DNA of 10,477 bases from Candidatus Zixiibacteriota bacterium (lineage in GTDB: Bacteria; Zixibacteria; MSB-5A5; GN15; PGXB01), in the NCBI GenBank assembly GCA_003641425.1, contig QNAH01000063.1, forward strand, positions 1 through 10,477, read 5' to 3'. Made by a program: the position numbers and the translations under genes. This document shows, piece by piece, positions 1 to 5,602 of this stretch. The first letter of the stretch is position 1; every line of letters starts with the position of its first letter. Below the pieces are notes generated by a model that was not told the DNA's origin, did not search any database, and saw only the letters and a list, made by a program, of their open reading frames with translations.

Positions 1-23
1 CCGGCACAGTATATTTTTTTCAT
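1..23 (-). CDS. 5' end of a gene cut off by the left window edge
   Basis: On the minus strand an ATG at 23-21 is followed by codons for MKKIYCA before the window ends. It is preceded by a GGAAAAGG Shine-Dalgarno-like run about 5 nt upstream, and a good sigma-70 promoter lies 32-60 nt upstream (55-83). Together these support a true gene start although only seven codons are visible. The start MKKIYCAG resembles the N-terminus of nucleoside 2-deoxyribosyltransferase-like proteins, which often open with M-K-IY-AGP. Seven residues cannot establish that, so treat it only as a lead. The gene is separate from the methyltransferase upstream because it has its own promoter. Confidence 0.45.
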
Positions 24-54
24 CTAAGCCTTTTCCAGAAGATTTTTAAAATCC

Positions 55-83
55 AATTTACTCAATTAACCCATGTCGGTCAA
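55..83 (-). promoter_or_regulatory. Sigma-70-like promoter for the left-edge gene
   Basis: On the minus strand there is a -35 of TTGACC (83-78), a 17-nt spacer and a -10 of TAAATT (60-55). The predicted transcription start is near 48, giving a leader of about 25 nt before the ATG at 23. The -35 matches consensus at 5 of 6 positions and the -10 at 4 of 6. It lies in the AT-rich gap after the methyltransferase stop. Confidence 0.5.
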
Positions 84-116
84 TAAATAAAAAATCACAT
101 ATTTTTCAACCATTAT

Positions 117-842
117 TTATTTAACTAACATTTCACAAAAAACGCTTGAACCGTCTATTTCTTTAATATCTGCATGTACCCCGGCCTGTTCGGCAAGCGA
201 TTCGAATTGTTGTGGGGAGACGGTGGTTGCCTTGAAACCATCTTTACAGATTATAGTCCCGTCGCCGGTTTTGTCATAATCGATCTCGCCTAGCAATCCT
301 TTTTTGGCCTGGGCGCAGAACCATTCCAGGCGCTCGTCCCAGAATTTCTCGCAATAGCTGGAAAAATACAATTTGCCGCCCGGACGGGTGACACGGATAG
401 CTTCATTGATAAGAGTCAGTTGATCGGCCTTGATGGCCGAGATGCCGTTCTGGATGCATATCGTTTTATCGAAAGTATTATCCCTGAAACCGAGAACGGC
501 GGCATCCATCCGGCACAGGCAGTAATTGGCGGCCGGGCGAAGTTCGTTATACGCCATTTTCAGGCTGGACATGGAAGTGTCGATGCCGACCAGCGCCTTC
601 ACATGAGGGCAGAGGTACCTGATGACGCGGCCATAGCCGCATCCGAGTTCAAGAATGGTGTCAGTGCTTCGCAGTTTTGTAAGGACATGGATGATCTCGG
701 CCTTTAGATACTGTTTAACACGCGGCTGAGCAATTTCATAGCACCGTTTCAATCTTTTGGCTGTCAATTTTTCCGAGTAGTACTGATCCATAATATCTGC
801 CCGACAGAACTGCCGGTCTATATCGAGAAAATTTGATTTCAC
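117..842 (-). CDS. Class I SAM-dependent methyltransferase (methyltransferase type 11/25-like)
   Basis: This is a predicted soluble cytoplasmic methyltransferase using S-adenosylmethionine. Motif I is clear as ILELGCGYGR (residues 63-72), with the acidic motif II at GIDTS (86-90, D88 contacting the ribose hydroxyls in this fold). The post-strand motif FDKTICIQNGIS (about 124-135) and the RPGGKLYF turn (153-160) follow. The first 50 residues form a helical lid containing EKLTAKRLKRCYEIA. The substrate cannot be inferred. The longest frame opens with GTG at 842, but the predicted transcription start is at about 841, so that start would be leaderless. The ATG at 791 (residue 18, MDQYYSEKL) is an equally plausible or better start, with a leader of about 50 nt. 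Neither has a strong Shine-Dalgarno sequence. The gene appears monocistronic, with its own promoter overlapped by a palindrome. Confidence 0.9.
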   Translation of the reverse strand: MKSNFLDIDRQFCRADIMDQYYSEKLTAKRLKRCYEIAQPRVKQYLKAEIIHVLTKLRSTDTILELGCGYGRVIRYLCPHVKALVGIDTSMSSLKMAYNELRPAANYCLCRMDAAVLGFRDNTFDKTICIQNGISAIKADQLTLINEAIRVTRPGGKLYFSSYCEKFWDERLEWFCAQAKKGLLGEIDYDKTGDGTIICKDGFKATTVSPQQFESLAEQAGVHADIKEIDGSSVFCEMLVK

Positions 843-857
843 TTATAATTATAAGTG
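840..857. promoter_or_regulatory. Perfect 18-bp palindrome, candidate operator
   Basis: CACTTATAATTATAAGTG is a perfect inverted repeat with no central spacer. It covers the -10 element and predicted transcription start of the methyltransferase gene as well as its upstream GTG. This placement is typical of a site where a dimeric repressor would block RNA polymerase. No regulator gene is adjacent, so the binding protein is unknown. Confidence 0.45.
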
Positions 858-875
858 ATGATAATCGTTTCGCAA
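848..875 (-). promoter_or_regulatory. Sigma-70-like promoter of the methyltransferase gene
   Basis: On the minus strand there is a -35 of TTGCGA (875-870, 4 of 6 consensus), a 16-nt spacer and a perfect TATAAT -10 (853-848). The predicted start is near 841, inside the palindrome at 840-857. Confidence 0.55.
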
Positions 876-877
876 GG

Positions 878-922
878 AAAATAAAAGCCCTGACCGGATT
901 TAAATAATCAGGCGATCAGGGC
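878..922 (-). terminator. Intrinsic terminator after the VOC gene
   Basis: A 7-bp outer stem (GCCCTGA 887-893 with TCAGGGC 916-922) encloses a second imperfect stem (894-900 with 906-912). On the minus strand it is followed by TTTTATTTT. It lies 21 bp beyond the VOC stop codon. Confidence 0.75.
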
Positions 923-943
923 ATGAAGTGTATTGTCAAAATA

Positions 944-1294
944 TCAATTTTTGGACCAGAGCCCGATTGAGTTGCCCTCGACATCGGTGAAAATACCGAA
1001 AAATCCGAAATCGGGAGAGATCGCGGTTTTGGGATGAACCGCTTTTCCGCCAGCTTCCTCGATTTTTTTCAGGATGGCGTCGATATCCTCGACCTCGATA
1101 TACAGTGCGATTCCGGGTTCACCGGCGATTTTGGCCTGTTTGCTGAAGCCGCCGTCCGGGCCGTCGGGGGTCTGGAACATGGCATAATTCATCTCCGGGA
1201 TTTCCCGGACATTCCATCCGAAGACATCGGTGTAAAATTTCCCGATTTTGGCGAAATCGGTGCATGGAAGCTCAATATGACAGAAGCCGTGCAT
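944..1294 (-). CDS. VOC superfamily (glyoxalase / bleomycin-resistance fold) protein
   Basis: This 116-residue protein has the length of a single vicinal-oxygen-chelate domain. It shows the paired beta-alpha-beta-beta-beta pattern: FCHIELPCTDFAKIGKFYTDVFGW at the N-terminus with candidate metal ligands H6 and E8, and a second half with ALYIEVEDID, the helix ILKKIEEAGG and GIFTDVEGNSIGLW near the end. The family contains metal-dependent lyases, isomerases, dioxygenases and binding proteins, so no substrate can be assigned. The ATG start is supported by an AAAGGA Shine-Dalgarno sequence about 7 nt upstream. The gene stands alone between the gyrB terminator and its own. A TATAAT lies upstream at 1364-1369, but I see no matching -35, so its promoter is unresolved. 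Confidence 0.9.
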   Translation of the reverse strand: MHGFCHIELPCTDFAKIGKFYTDVFGWNVREIPEMNYAMFQTPDGPDGGFSKQAKIAGEPGIALYIEVEDIDAILKKIEEAGGKAVHPKTAISPDFGFFGIFTDVEGNSIGLWSKN

Positions 1295-1418
1295 AATAAT
1301 TCCTTTCGTGTTGGGGCTTATTTAAAGCGGTTTAATAATAATTTTACGTCAGTTTATGACGGAATTATAGACAATTCACATCGGATATTTTTGTAGTCAA
1401 TCACATATCAACGGCATT

Positions 1419-1446
1419 AAGAAAGGCGGGTTTGTGAAAACCCGCC
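1419..1446 (-). terminator. Intrinsic terminator of the dciA-gyrB operon
   Basis: A perfect 9-bp stem, GGCGGGTTT (1425-1433) with AAACCCGCC (1438-1446), closes a 4-nt loop. On the minus strand it is followed by TTTCTT. It begins 25 bp past the gyrB stop and separates gyrB from the VOC gene. Confidence 0.85.
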
Positions 1447-1471
1447 GGGTGAAAATCGATTTTATCATATG

Positions 1472-3433
1472 TCAGATATCCAGATTTCGGACATACTTGG
1501 CGTTTTCCTGGATAAACTGGCGCCTCGGCTCAACCGCATCACCCATGAGAGTCGAAAACAGCCGATCGGCTTCCTTGGCATCCTCCACGTCCACCTTGAG
1601 CAGAGTCCTGGTTTCGGGGTCCATTGTTGTGCGCCAGAGTTGTTCCGGATTCATTTCACCGAGACCTTTATAGCGCTGGATCGAGACACCGTCTTTACCG
1701 AGCTGGGCGATGGCGCGATCGCGTTCCTCATCGGAGAATACGTACTGCTCTTTTTTGCCCTTGTAAACGCGATACAGGGGCGGCTGGGCGATATATATAT
1801 GTCCCTGCTTGACCAGCTCTTTCATGTAGCGGAAAAAGAAGGTCAGGATGAGGGTGCGGATATGGGCGCCGTCGATATCGGCGTCAGTCATGATGATGAC
1901 CTTGTTATAACGCAGATTGCCGATATCGAATTCATCGGTGCCGATTCCGGTCCCGAGCGCAGTGATCATGGTTCTGATCTCATTATTGGAGAGGATTTTA
2001 TCCAAACGCGCCTTTTCGACGTTCAGAATTTTGCCGCGGAGGGGAAGAATGGCCTGGAATTTACGGTCGCGGCCCTGTTTAGCCGAACCTCCGGCCGAGT
2101 CACCCTCGACAATATATATCTCGCATGATTCCGGGTCACTCATGGAGCAGTCGGCCAGTTTACCCGGCAGGGCGGCATGATCGAGCGCCGTTTTGCGGCG
2201 GGTCAGCTCTTTGGCTTTGCGGGCGGCCTCGCGCGAACGGGCGGCCGAGATGATTTTCTCGGCAATTTTCTTGGCAATCGGCGGATTCTCTTCGAAGAAC
2301 TGCCCCAGATATTCATTGGTGACACTTTCGACAATACCGCGGACATCGGAATTACCCAGTTTGGTCTTGGTTTGTCCCTCGAACTGGGGATTGGGGACTT
2401 TGGCCGAAATGATGGCGGTCAGACCTTCGCGGGAATCGTCACCAAGAACGCTGATGCCGTTTTTACCGTTTTTGCCATTCTTTCCGTTTTTGATCAGATT
2501 ATTTTTTGTGATATAGTTATTGATGGTCCGGGTCAGTGCGGTTCGGAAACCGGTCAGATGGGTGCCGCCTTCGATAGTGTTGATGTTATTAACATAGGAA
2601 AAGAGATTTTCGACATAGCTGTCGTTGTACTGAATGGCGATTTCGACATCGACTCCGTCCTTTTCTTTCTGAATATATATCGGTCTGCGGTAGAGGACGT
2701 TTTTATTTTCATTCAGGTATTCGGCGAAGGAGGAAATACCGCCCTTGTAATAGAATTCCACCTCTTTGTCATGGCGATGATCGAGAAGGACTATTCTCAA
2801 TCCGGCATTGAGAAAGGCCAGCTCGCGTAATCTCGAGGCCAGGATGTCGAATTTATATTTTACATTGGAGAAAATATCGCTGTCGGCCATAAAACAGGTT
2901 TTGGTACCGGTCTGTTTGCGTTTGCCGACTTTTTCCACTTTGGTAGCGGCGATACCGCGTTTATACTCCTGGCGATAAACTTCACCGTCGCGGGCCACTT
3001 CGACCCAGCACCATTCGGACAGGGCATTGACGACCGAAACGCCGACACCATGCAGGCCGCCGGAGACTTTATAGCTTGAATGATCGAATTTACCTCCGGC
3101 ATGAAGCATGGTCATGACCACTTCGAGGGCCGATTTTTTCTGGGTGGGGTGCTTATCGACCGGGATGCCGCGGCCGTTATCGGTCACGGTGACCGACTCG
3201 TCTTCATGTATTTCGACTTTGATATTGGTACAGAACCCGGCCATTGCCTCGTCGATTGAATTATCGACCACTTCGTAAACAAGGTGATGCAATCCGCGCT
3301 GGCTGATATCGCCTATATACATGGCGGGGCGGCGCCTGACCGCCTCGAGACCTTTTAGAACGGTAATCTTCCTGGCATCGTACTGGCTGCTGTCTTTCTT
3401 TTCCACTTCCGCAGTTACCGTATCGTCTTTCAT
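1472..3433 (-). CDS. gyrB: DNA gyrase subunit B
   Basis: This is the ATPase and TOPRIM subunit of DNA gyrase, which works with GyrA to introduce negative supercoils. The GHKL ATPase domain shows YEVVDNSIDEA (catalytic E54, Mg-binding N58), DNGRGIP (85-91) and the ATP lid GGLHGVG (125-131). The transducer domain contains the QTK motif (K356). The TOPRIM domain has EGDSAGGSA (443-451) and the DADID acidic cluster (517-521). The C-terminal tail has the QRYKGLGEMNPEQLW motif that marks GyrB. At 653 residues it lacks the large insertion of the E. coli protein, like most short GyrBs. The ATG is preceded by GAAGGA. It follows dciA by 21 nt and is the last gene of its operon; gyrA is not adjacent. 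An unusual KNG repeat occupies residues 315-326. Confidence 0.98.
   Translation of the reverse strand: MKDDTVTAEVEKKDSSQYDARKITVLKGLEAVRRRPAMYIGDISQRGLHHLVYEVVDNSIDEAMAGFCTNIKVEIHEDESVTVTDNGRGIPVDKHPTQKKSALEVVMTMLHAGGKFDHSSYKVSGGLHGVGVSVVNALSEWCWVEVARDGEVYRQEYKRGIAATKVEKVGKRKQTGTKTCFMADSDIFSNVKYKFDILASRLRELAFLNAGLRIVLLDHRHDKEVEFYYKGGISSFAEYLNENKNVLYRRPIYIQKEKDGVDVEIAIQYNDSYVENLFSYVNNINTIEGGTHLTGFRTALTRTINNYITKNNLIKNGKNGKNGKNGISVLGDDSREGLTAIISAKVPNPQFEGQTKTKLGNSDVRGIVESVTNEYLGQFFEENPPIAKKIAEKIISAARSREAARKAKELTRRKTALDHAALPGKLADCSMSDPESCEIYIVEGDSAGGSAKQGRDRKFQAILPLRGKILNVEKARLDKILSNNEIRTMITALGTGIGTDEFDIGNLRYNKVIIMTDADIDGAHIRTLILTFFFRYMKELVKQGHIYIAQPPLYRVYKGKKEQYVFSDEERDRAIAQLGKDGVSIQRYKGLGEMNPEQLWRTTMDPETRTLLKVDVEDAKEADRLFSTLMGDAVEPRRQFIQENAKYVRNLDI
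2456..2491 (-). repeat. Four tandem 9-nt units encoding (Lys-Asn-Gly)x4 inside gyrB
   Basis: On the coding strand the four units are AAAAACGGA, AAGAATGGC, AAAAACGGT and AAAAACGGC. They encode residues 315-326 of GyrB. They fall in the loop before GDDSREGL, at the start of the transducer domain, where relatives usually have a short Lys-rich loop. Changes in copy number would stay in frame. Confidence 0.9.
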
Positions 3434-3454
3434 CTATCCTTCAGTCCTTTCCTG

Positions 3455-3769
3455 TTACGAGACAAAATGTATTTTCTTAACCGCTTTTCCACCGGGGACG
3501 GCATGTATTTCCTTCAGGATCCGGTCCACTTCCATGGACAATTGCTGCCGCCATGCGGCATCCTTGACGGAGACCATCAGGGTGTCGTCGGAGAATCTTA
3601 TCGCTTTTGAAACCTCGGCGATTTTATCGCCGACGATTTCCGGCCATCGATTGACGATCCTCCATCCGCCCAGATTATGAGCGAGGCCAAACCCGGCCAG
3701 GATCTTATCCAGCAACGGTCCGACTTTAACCGTCCGGTTTTTAAGCCCGGTATTATACTCTCTAAACAT
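3455..3769 (-). CDS. dciA: DciA / DUF721 family replicative helicase-loading factor
   Basis: DciA (DUF721) is the ancestral bacterial factor that assists loading of the replicative helicase DnaB at the origin and is commonly encoded near dnaA, recF and gyrB. Here it lies 21 nt upstream of gyrB. The 104-residue product shows the family core: VGPLLDKILAGFGL, the W-PEIVGDKIAEVSKAIRF segment, and LMVSVKDAAWRQQLSMEVDRIL. I chose the ATG at 3769. The frame also opens upstream with a TTG at 3805 (12 more residues), which has an AGGGAA 8 nt before it, while the ATG has no obvious Shine-Dalgarno sequence. Which start is used is uncertain. No terminator is seen between the preceding gene and this one, so it probably belongs to the upstream operon, though an internal promoter in 3770-3878 is possible. 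Confidence 0.85.
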   Translation of the reverse strand: MFREYNTGLKNRTVKVGPLLDKILAGFGLAHNLGGWRIVNRWPEIVGDKIAEVSKAIRFSDDTLMVSVKDAAWRQQLSMEVDRILKEIHAVPGGKAVKKIHFVS

Positions 3770-3804
3770 ATCGTTTAAGATAGTATATGTTAAACACTTT
3801 TGCA

Positions 3805-3819
3805 AGGGAAAAGTTCCCT
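3805..3819. other. Small inverted repeat at the dciA leader
   Basis: AGGGAA (3805-3810) and TTCCCT (3814-3819) form a 6-bp stem with a 3-nt loop. The stem includes the only Shine-Dalgarno-like sequence upstream of dciA, so if the TTG start is used, pairing would hide it. The role is unproven. Confidence 0.3.
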
Positions 3820-3878
3820 GCTATCTAATTAATTTATAATGAGTTACAGAAAAATTCAGGGCTTTTTTCGAGGTTTGA

Positions 3879-4319
3879 TCACCAGGTTTTTTCAACCGGT
3901 TTGAGCTGCTTTTTTCGGGGAAATTTGGGGTTGGGAATGAAGAAATCGGGGCCCTCCCGGCGCATCAGTCTGACGGTCAAATCCTGGCAGGCCTGACACC
4001 GCCGGATCCGTTTATAGTCCTCTTTTCGGATCAATCGCCGGCGGCGATGTTCGGGGGCAAAGACCTGCTGATCGATGATTTCGTAACCGGCGGAAGGATT
4101 GTCTTCGTCGAGAAAGCGGACCCCGGCAATGATTTCGCGCGTATCTGGATCGTACACGGTGGCGCCGGGGCACTCGATAAACATCTTGTCTTTATCGAGG
4201 CAGTCCGATTCTTCGAAAGGATTGACAACTTCCTCGTTGCCTTGACGGCTGACCGGTTCGCGATGCAGTTTATTTTTGGCGCCTGCTTTTTCGGCCCTGA
4301 AACGTGATTTTCCTGCCAT
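3879..4319 (-). CDS. Conserved-context hypothetical protein, basic, 146 aa
   Basis: I do not recognise a family. The protein is soluble, with a Lys/Arg-rich N-terminus (residues 1-25), an acidic stretch around 29-47, a mixed central region (VYDPDTREIIAGVRFLDEDN) and a very basic second half (RRRRLIRKEDYKRIRR, then PKFPRKKQLK). Four cysteines are present, C40, C50 and the close pair C108-x2-C111, which could bind a metal but form no known motif. The basic halves could suit nucleic-acid or membrane-surface binding; that is inference. The start is supported by AAAGGG, which overlaps the stop codon of the preceding gene only 5 nt away, so translation is probably coupled. It is the third gene of the operon leading to dciA and gyrB. 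Confidence 0.8.
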   Translation of the reverse strand: MAGKSRFRAEKAGAKNKLHREPVSRQGNEEVVNPFEESDCLDKDKMFIECPGATVYDPDTREIIAGVRFLDEDNPSAGYEIIDQQVFAPEHRRRRLIRKEDYKRIRRCQACQDLTVRLMRREGPDFFIPNPKFPRKKQLKPVEKTW

Positions 4320-4324
4320 CTGAC

Positions 4325-4633
4325 TTACCCTTTGATGATCAGGATTATGGAGAAGAAGGCGACAGTTACCGGAAAGATATAGACAAAGGAAAACGGCAGA
4401 AAATAAGTACCAATAAAGGTAACGGCCACCGAGGGTACCACCACAAAGCGGACAATATCGAATGACATCTTGACCGCCTTGGAGAGGACGAGCCCCATAA
4501 CGCTTACCAGCAGGATGGCGGCGGCGATCAGGCCGGGGGTTCCGAAACGATCCTGGATAAATCCTTTGGCGGTGACAAACAGTCCCGAGGGATCGTTGAA
4601 CTGGGTCATTATTTGCTGCATGATATCATTCAT
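4325..4633 (-). CDS. Small membrane protein of unknown function
   Basis: This 102-residue protein has three likely membrane helices: about residues 33-51 (LIAAAILLVSVMGLVLS), 58-78 (FDIVRFVVVPSVAVTFIG) and 82-101 (SFVYIFPVTVAFFSIILII). A 30-residue polar and amphipathic N-terminus precedes them and only two residues follow. I recognise no family. The ATG has a good CAGGAG Shine-Dalgarno sequence 6 nt upstream. It lies 13 nt after the preceding small gene and 5 nt before the next, so it is cotranscribed with both. The membrane location next to the replication genes dciA and gyrB does not by itself suggest a role. Confidence 0.8.
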   Translation of the reverse strand: MNDIMQQIMTQFNDPSGLFVTAKGFIQDRFGTPGLIAAAILLVSVMGLVLSKAVKMSFDIVRFVVVPSVAVTFIGTYFLPFSFVYIFPVTVAFFSIILIIKG

Positions 4634-4646
4634 GGCCGGCTCCTGA

Positions 4647-4865
4647 TTAGAAATCCTCCAGGGGTTCGATGGTCAATGATGACTCTCCGACACGGCTGAG
4701 GCCTTTCATCCTTTTGGTGAGGAAATTTTGGGATGAAATCCAGTTATGGGAGATGGAAAGGACCTCATTATAGTCGACTTCCGAAATCCAATCGAAAACG
4801 AGGGAGTCGATATTTTTTCCATCGACGGTGACATCATCCATAGTGAGCGTAAACTTTACCTGCAT
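4647..4865 (-). CDS. Small hypothetical protein, first gene of the dciA-gyrB operon
   Basis: This soluble, mildly acidic protein of 72 residues begins MQVKFTLTMDDV and ends TIEPLEDF. It appears to be a beta-rich N-terminus followed by an amphipathic helical middle (DYNEVLSISHNW). I recognise no family. The frame also opens seven codons upstream at 4886, but that ATG has no Shine-Dalgarno sequence. The ATG at 4865 has AAAGGGTG about 5 nt upstream and is preferred. It is the promoter-proximal gene, about 105 nt downstream of the predicted start of transcription, and is followed after 13 nt by the small membrane protein. Confidence 0.72.
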   Translation of the reverse strand: MQVKFTLTMDDVTVDGKNIDSLVFDWISEVDYNEVLSISHNWISSQNFLTKRMKGLSRVGESSLTIEPLEDF

Positions 4866-4977
4866 ATCAGCACCCTTTAAATTCATCGTTTTGTCTTCAC
4901 GCAGGAGTATTTTGCAATCCGGATGCCGTCGAGGGGCAGAAATGCGGCCGCGGGATTATGTTGTTGGTGTTCATGGG

Positions 4978-5006
4978 ATTATAAATACGAATGTTGAAAG
5001 TGTGAA
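4978..5006 (-). promoter_or_regulatory. Strong sigma-70-like promoter of the dciA-gyrB operon
   Basis: On the minus strand there is a -35 of TTCACA (5006-5001, 5 of 6 consensus), exactly 17 nt of spacer and a perfect TATAAT -10 (4983-4978). The predicted start is near 4971, leaving a leader of about 105 nt before the ATG at 4865. The leader contains a NotI-type GCGGCCGC palindrome but no open frame or hairpin I would call a riboswitch. Confidence 0.7.
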
Positions 5007-5076
5007 CAGGAAGGGATGGTTTTATTTGAAACGGCGGGGCCGAAAATATGGAGTTTTTCCCATACTGGATGGGATA

Positions 5077-5109
5077 AGTAAAGCCCCGGTCAGGGGTTAT
5101 GACCGGGGC
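5077..5109 (-). terminator. Terminator hairpin of the candidate RNA unit
   Basis: A perfect 9-bp GC-rich stem, GCCCCGGTC (5083-5091) with GACCGGGGC (5101-5109), closes a 9-nt loop. On the minus strand it is followed by TTTACTT. No minus-strand protein gene ends just upstream of it, which is why it points to a non-coding transcript. The T tract is moderate. Confidence 0.65.
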
Positions 5110-5465
5110 CGGAAGTATTGCGGATTGTTATTATCATCGGCTGTTAAGCCGAAGGTTGAACGAACATGCCGCCGGAAATGATCAGACATGACGGCTCAAA
5201 AAGTAGAAAGGCCGCGATGTGCCTTGAGCGTAATGTCCCTGAGGATGTCCGCCTGTCGATTCGGTCCGGCTGTGACGGTTTGATGAATCCGGAGCGATTC
5301 CCCCCAACCGCCGCATGTTCTCAAATAATCATAGGCAAACTCCCTCCATATTTAAGGTTGTCACTTCAGCAGATGGGGCAACTGCCATCAAACGCATTTA
5401 AAGCTTTCCATGGCGACGTTTGATGATACCTGTGAGGGACTAAAGAATATGGTGGGATGTCTTAC
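5083..5465 (-). ncRNA. Candidate structured non-coding RNA of about 380 nt
   Basis: The unit starts about 7 nt after a perfect consensus promoter (5500-5472) and ends in the terminator hairpin at 5109-5083. It contains several perfect inverted repeats: CATCAAACG/CGTTTGATG at 5386-5394 and 5417-5425; a two-part hairpin at 5276-5280/5306-5310 enclosing 5285-5289/5296-5300; and TCGGCT/AGCCGA at 5137-5142 and 5147-5152. No convincing protein is seen. The minus-strand frames hold only short open stretches (5182-5316, 44 residues, Ser/Arg/His-rich; a stretch without a good start at 5196-5351; 5097-5189, 30 residues, running into the hairpin). The motifs I know for tmRNA, RNase P RNA and 6S RNA are not present. 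It could instead be a decayed gene or carry small proteins. Confidence 0.45.
5386..5425. repeat. 9-bp perfect inverted repeat with 22-nt loop
   Basis: CATCAAACG (5386-5394) and CGTTTGATG (5417-5425) are perfect complements. The loop holds two further palindromes, AAAGCTTT and CCATGG. It lies near the 5' end of the predicted RNA and could form its first major stem. Confidence 0.6.
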
Positions 5466-5471
5466 ATTACA

Positions 5472-5500
5472 ATTATAATCAATACAGTCCACGTTGTCAA
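5472..5500 (-). promoter_or_regulatory. Perfect consensus sigma-70 promoter with no protein gene downstream
   Basis: On the minus strand TTGACA (5500-5495), exactly 17 nt of spacer and TATAAT (5477-5472) match the full consensus at all 12 positions. It begins just after the terminator of the upstream secreted-protein gene, so it starts an independent transcript predicted from about 5465. Confidence 0.75.
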
Positions 5501-5553
5501 GTAATTTCTTCAAGTACAGTGCAGATTCAATATTCATTGAAAAGCATGCGGAT

Positions 5554-5585
5554 AAAAAACAGGCCCGCGGGACGGGCCTGTTTTT
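5554..5585. terminator. Bidirectional-type terminator after the 617-residue secreted protein gene
   Basis: An 8-bp stem, CAGGCCCG (5560-5567) with CGGGCCTG (5573-5580), has a 5-nt loop and is flanked by six A and five T residues. It is U-tailed on either strand and lies 17 bp past the minus-strand stop at 5603. Minus-strand use is expected from context. Confidence 0.88.
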
Positions 5586-5602
5586 ACTTCGGCGGTATAT
5601 TA

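Noticed and set aside
1347..1361. CGTCA-TGACG inverted repeat upstream of the VOC gene
   Set aside because: A 5-bp stem is too short to separate from chance, and no well-spaced promoter could be placed around it.
1469..2830. Two plus-strand open frames of about 218 codons each
   Set aside because: Both are antisense to gyrB, which is unambiguous, and their translations show no domain.
5166..5423. Plus-strand 85-codon open frame in the intergenic region
   Set aside because: No strong Shine-Dalgarno sequence or plus-strand promoter is seen, and it overlaps the minus-strand unit with a perfect promoter and terminator.
5083..5465. tmRNA, RNase P RNA or 6S RNA as identity of the candidate transcript
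   Set aside because: The size suits tmRNA or RNase P RNA, but I see no T-arm with CCA end and tag frame, and no GAGGAAAGTCC core. It is longer than usual 6S RNA.
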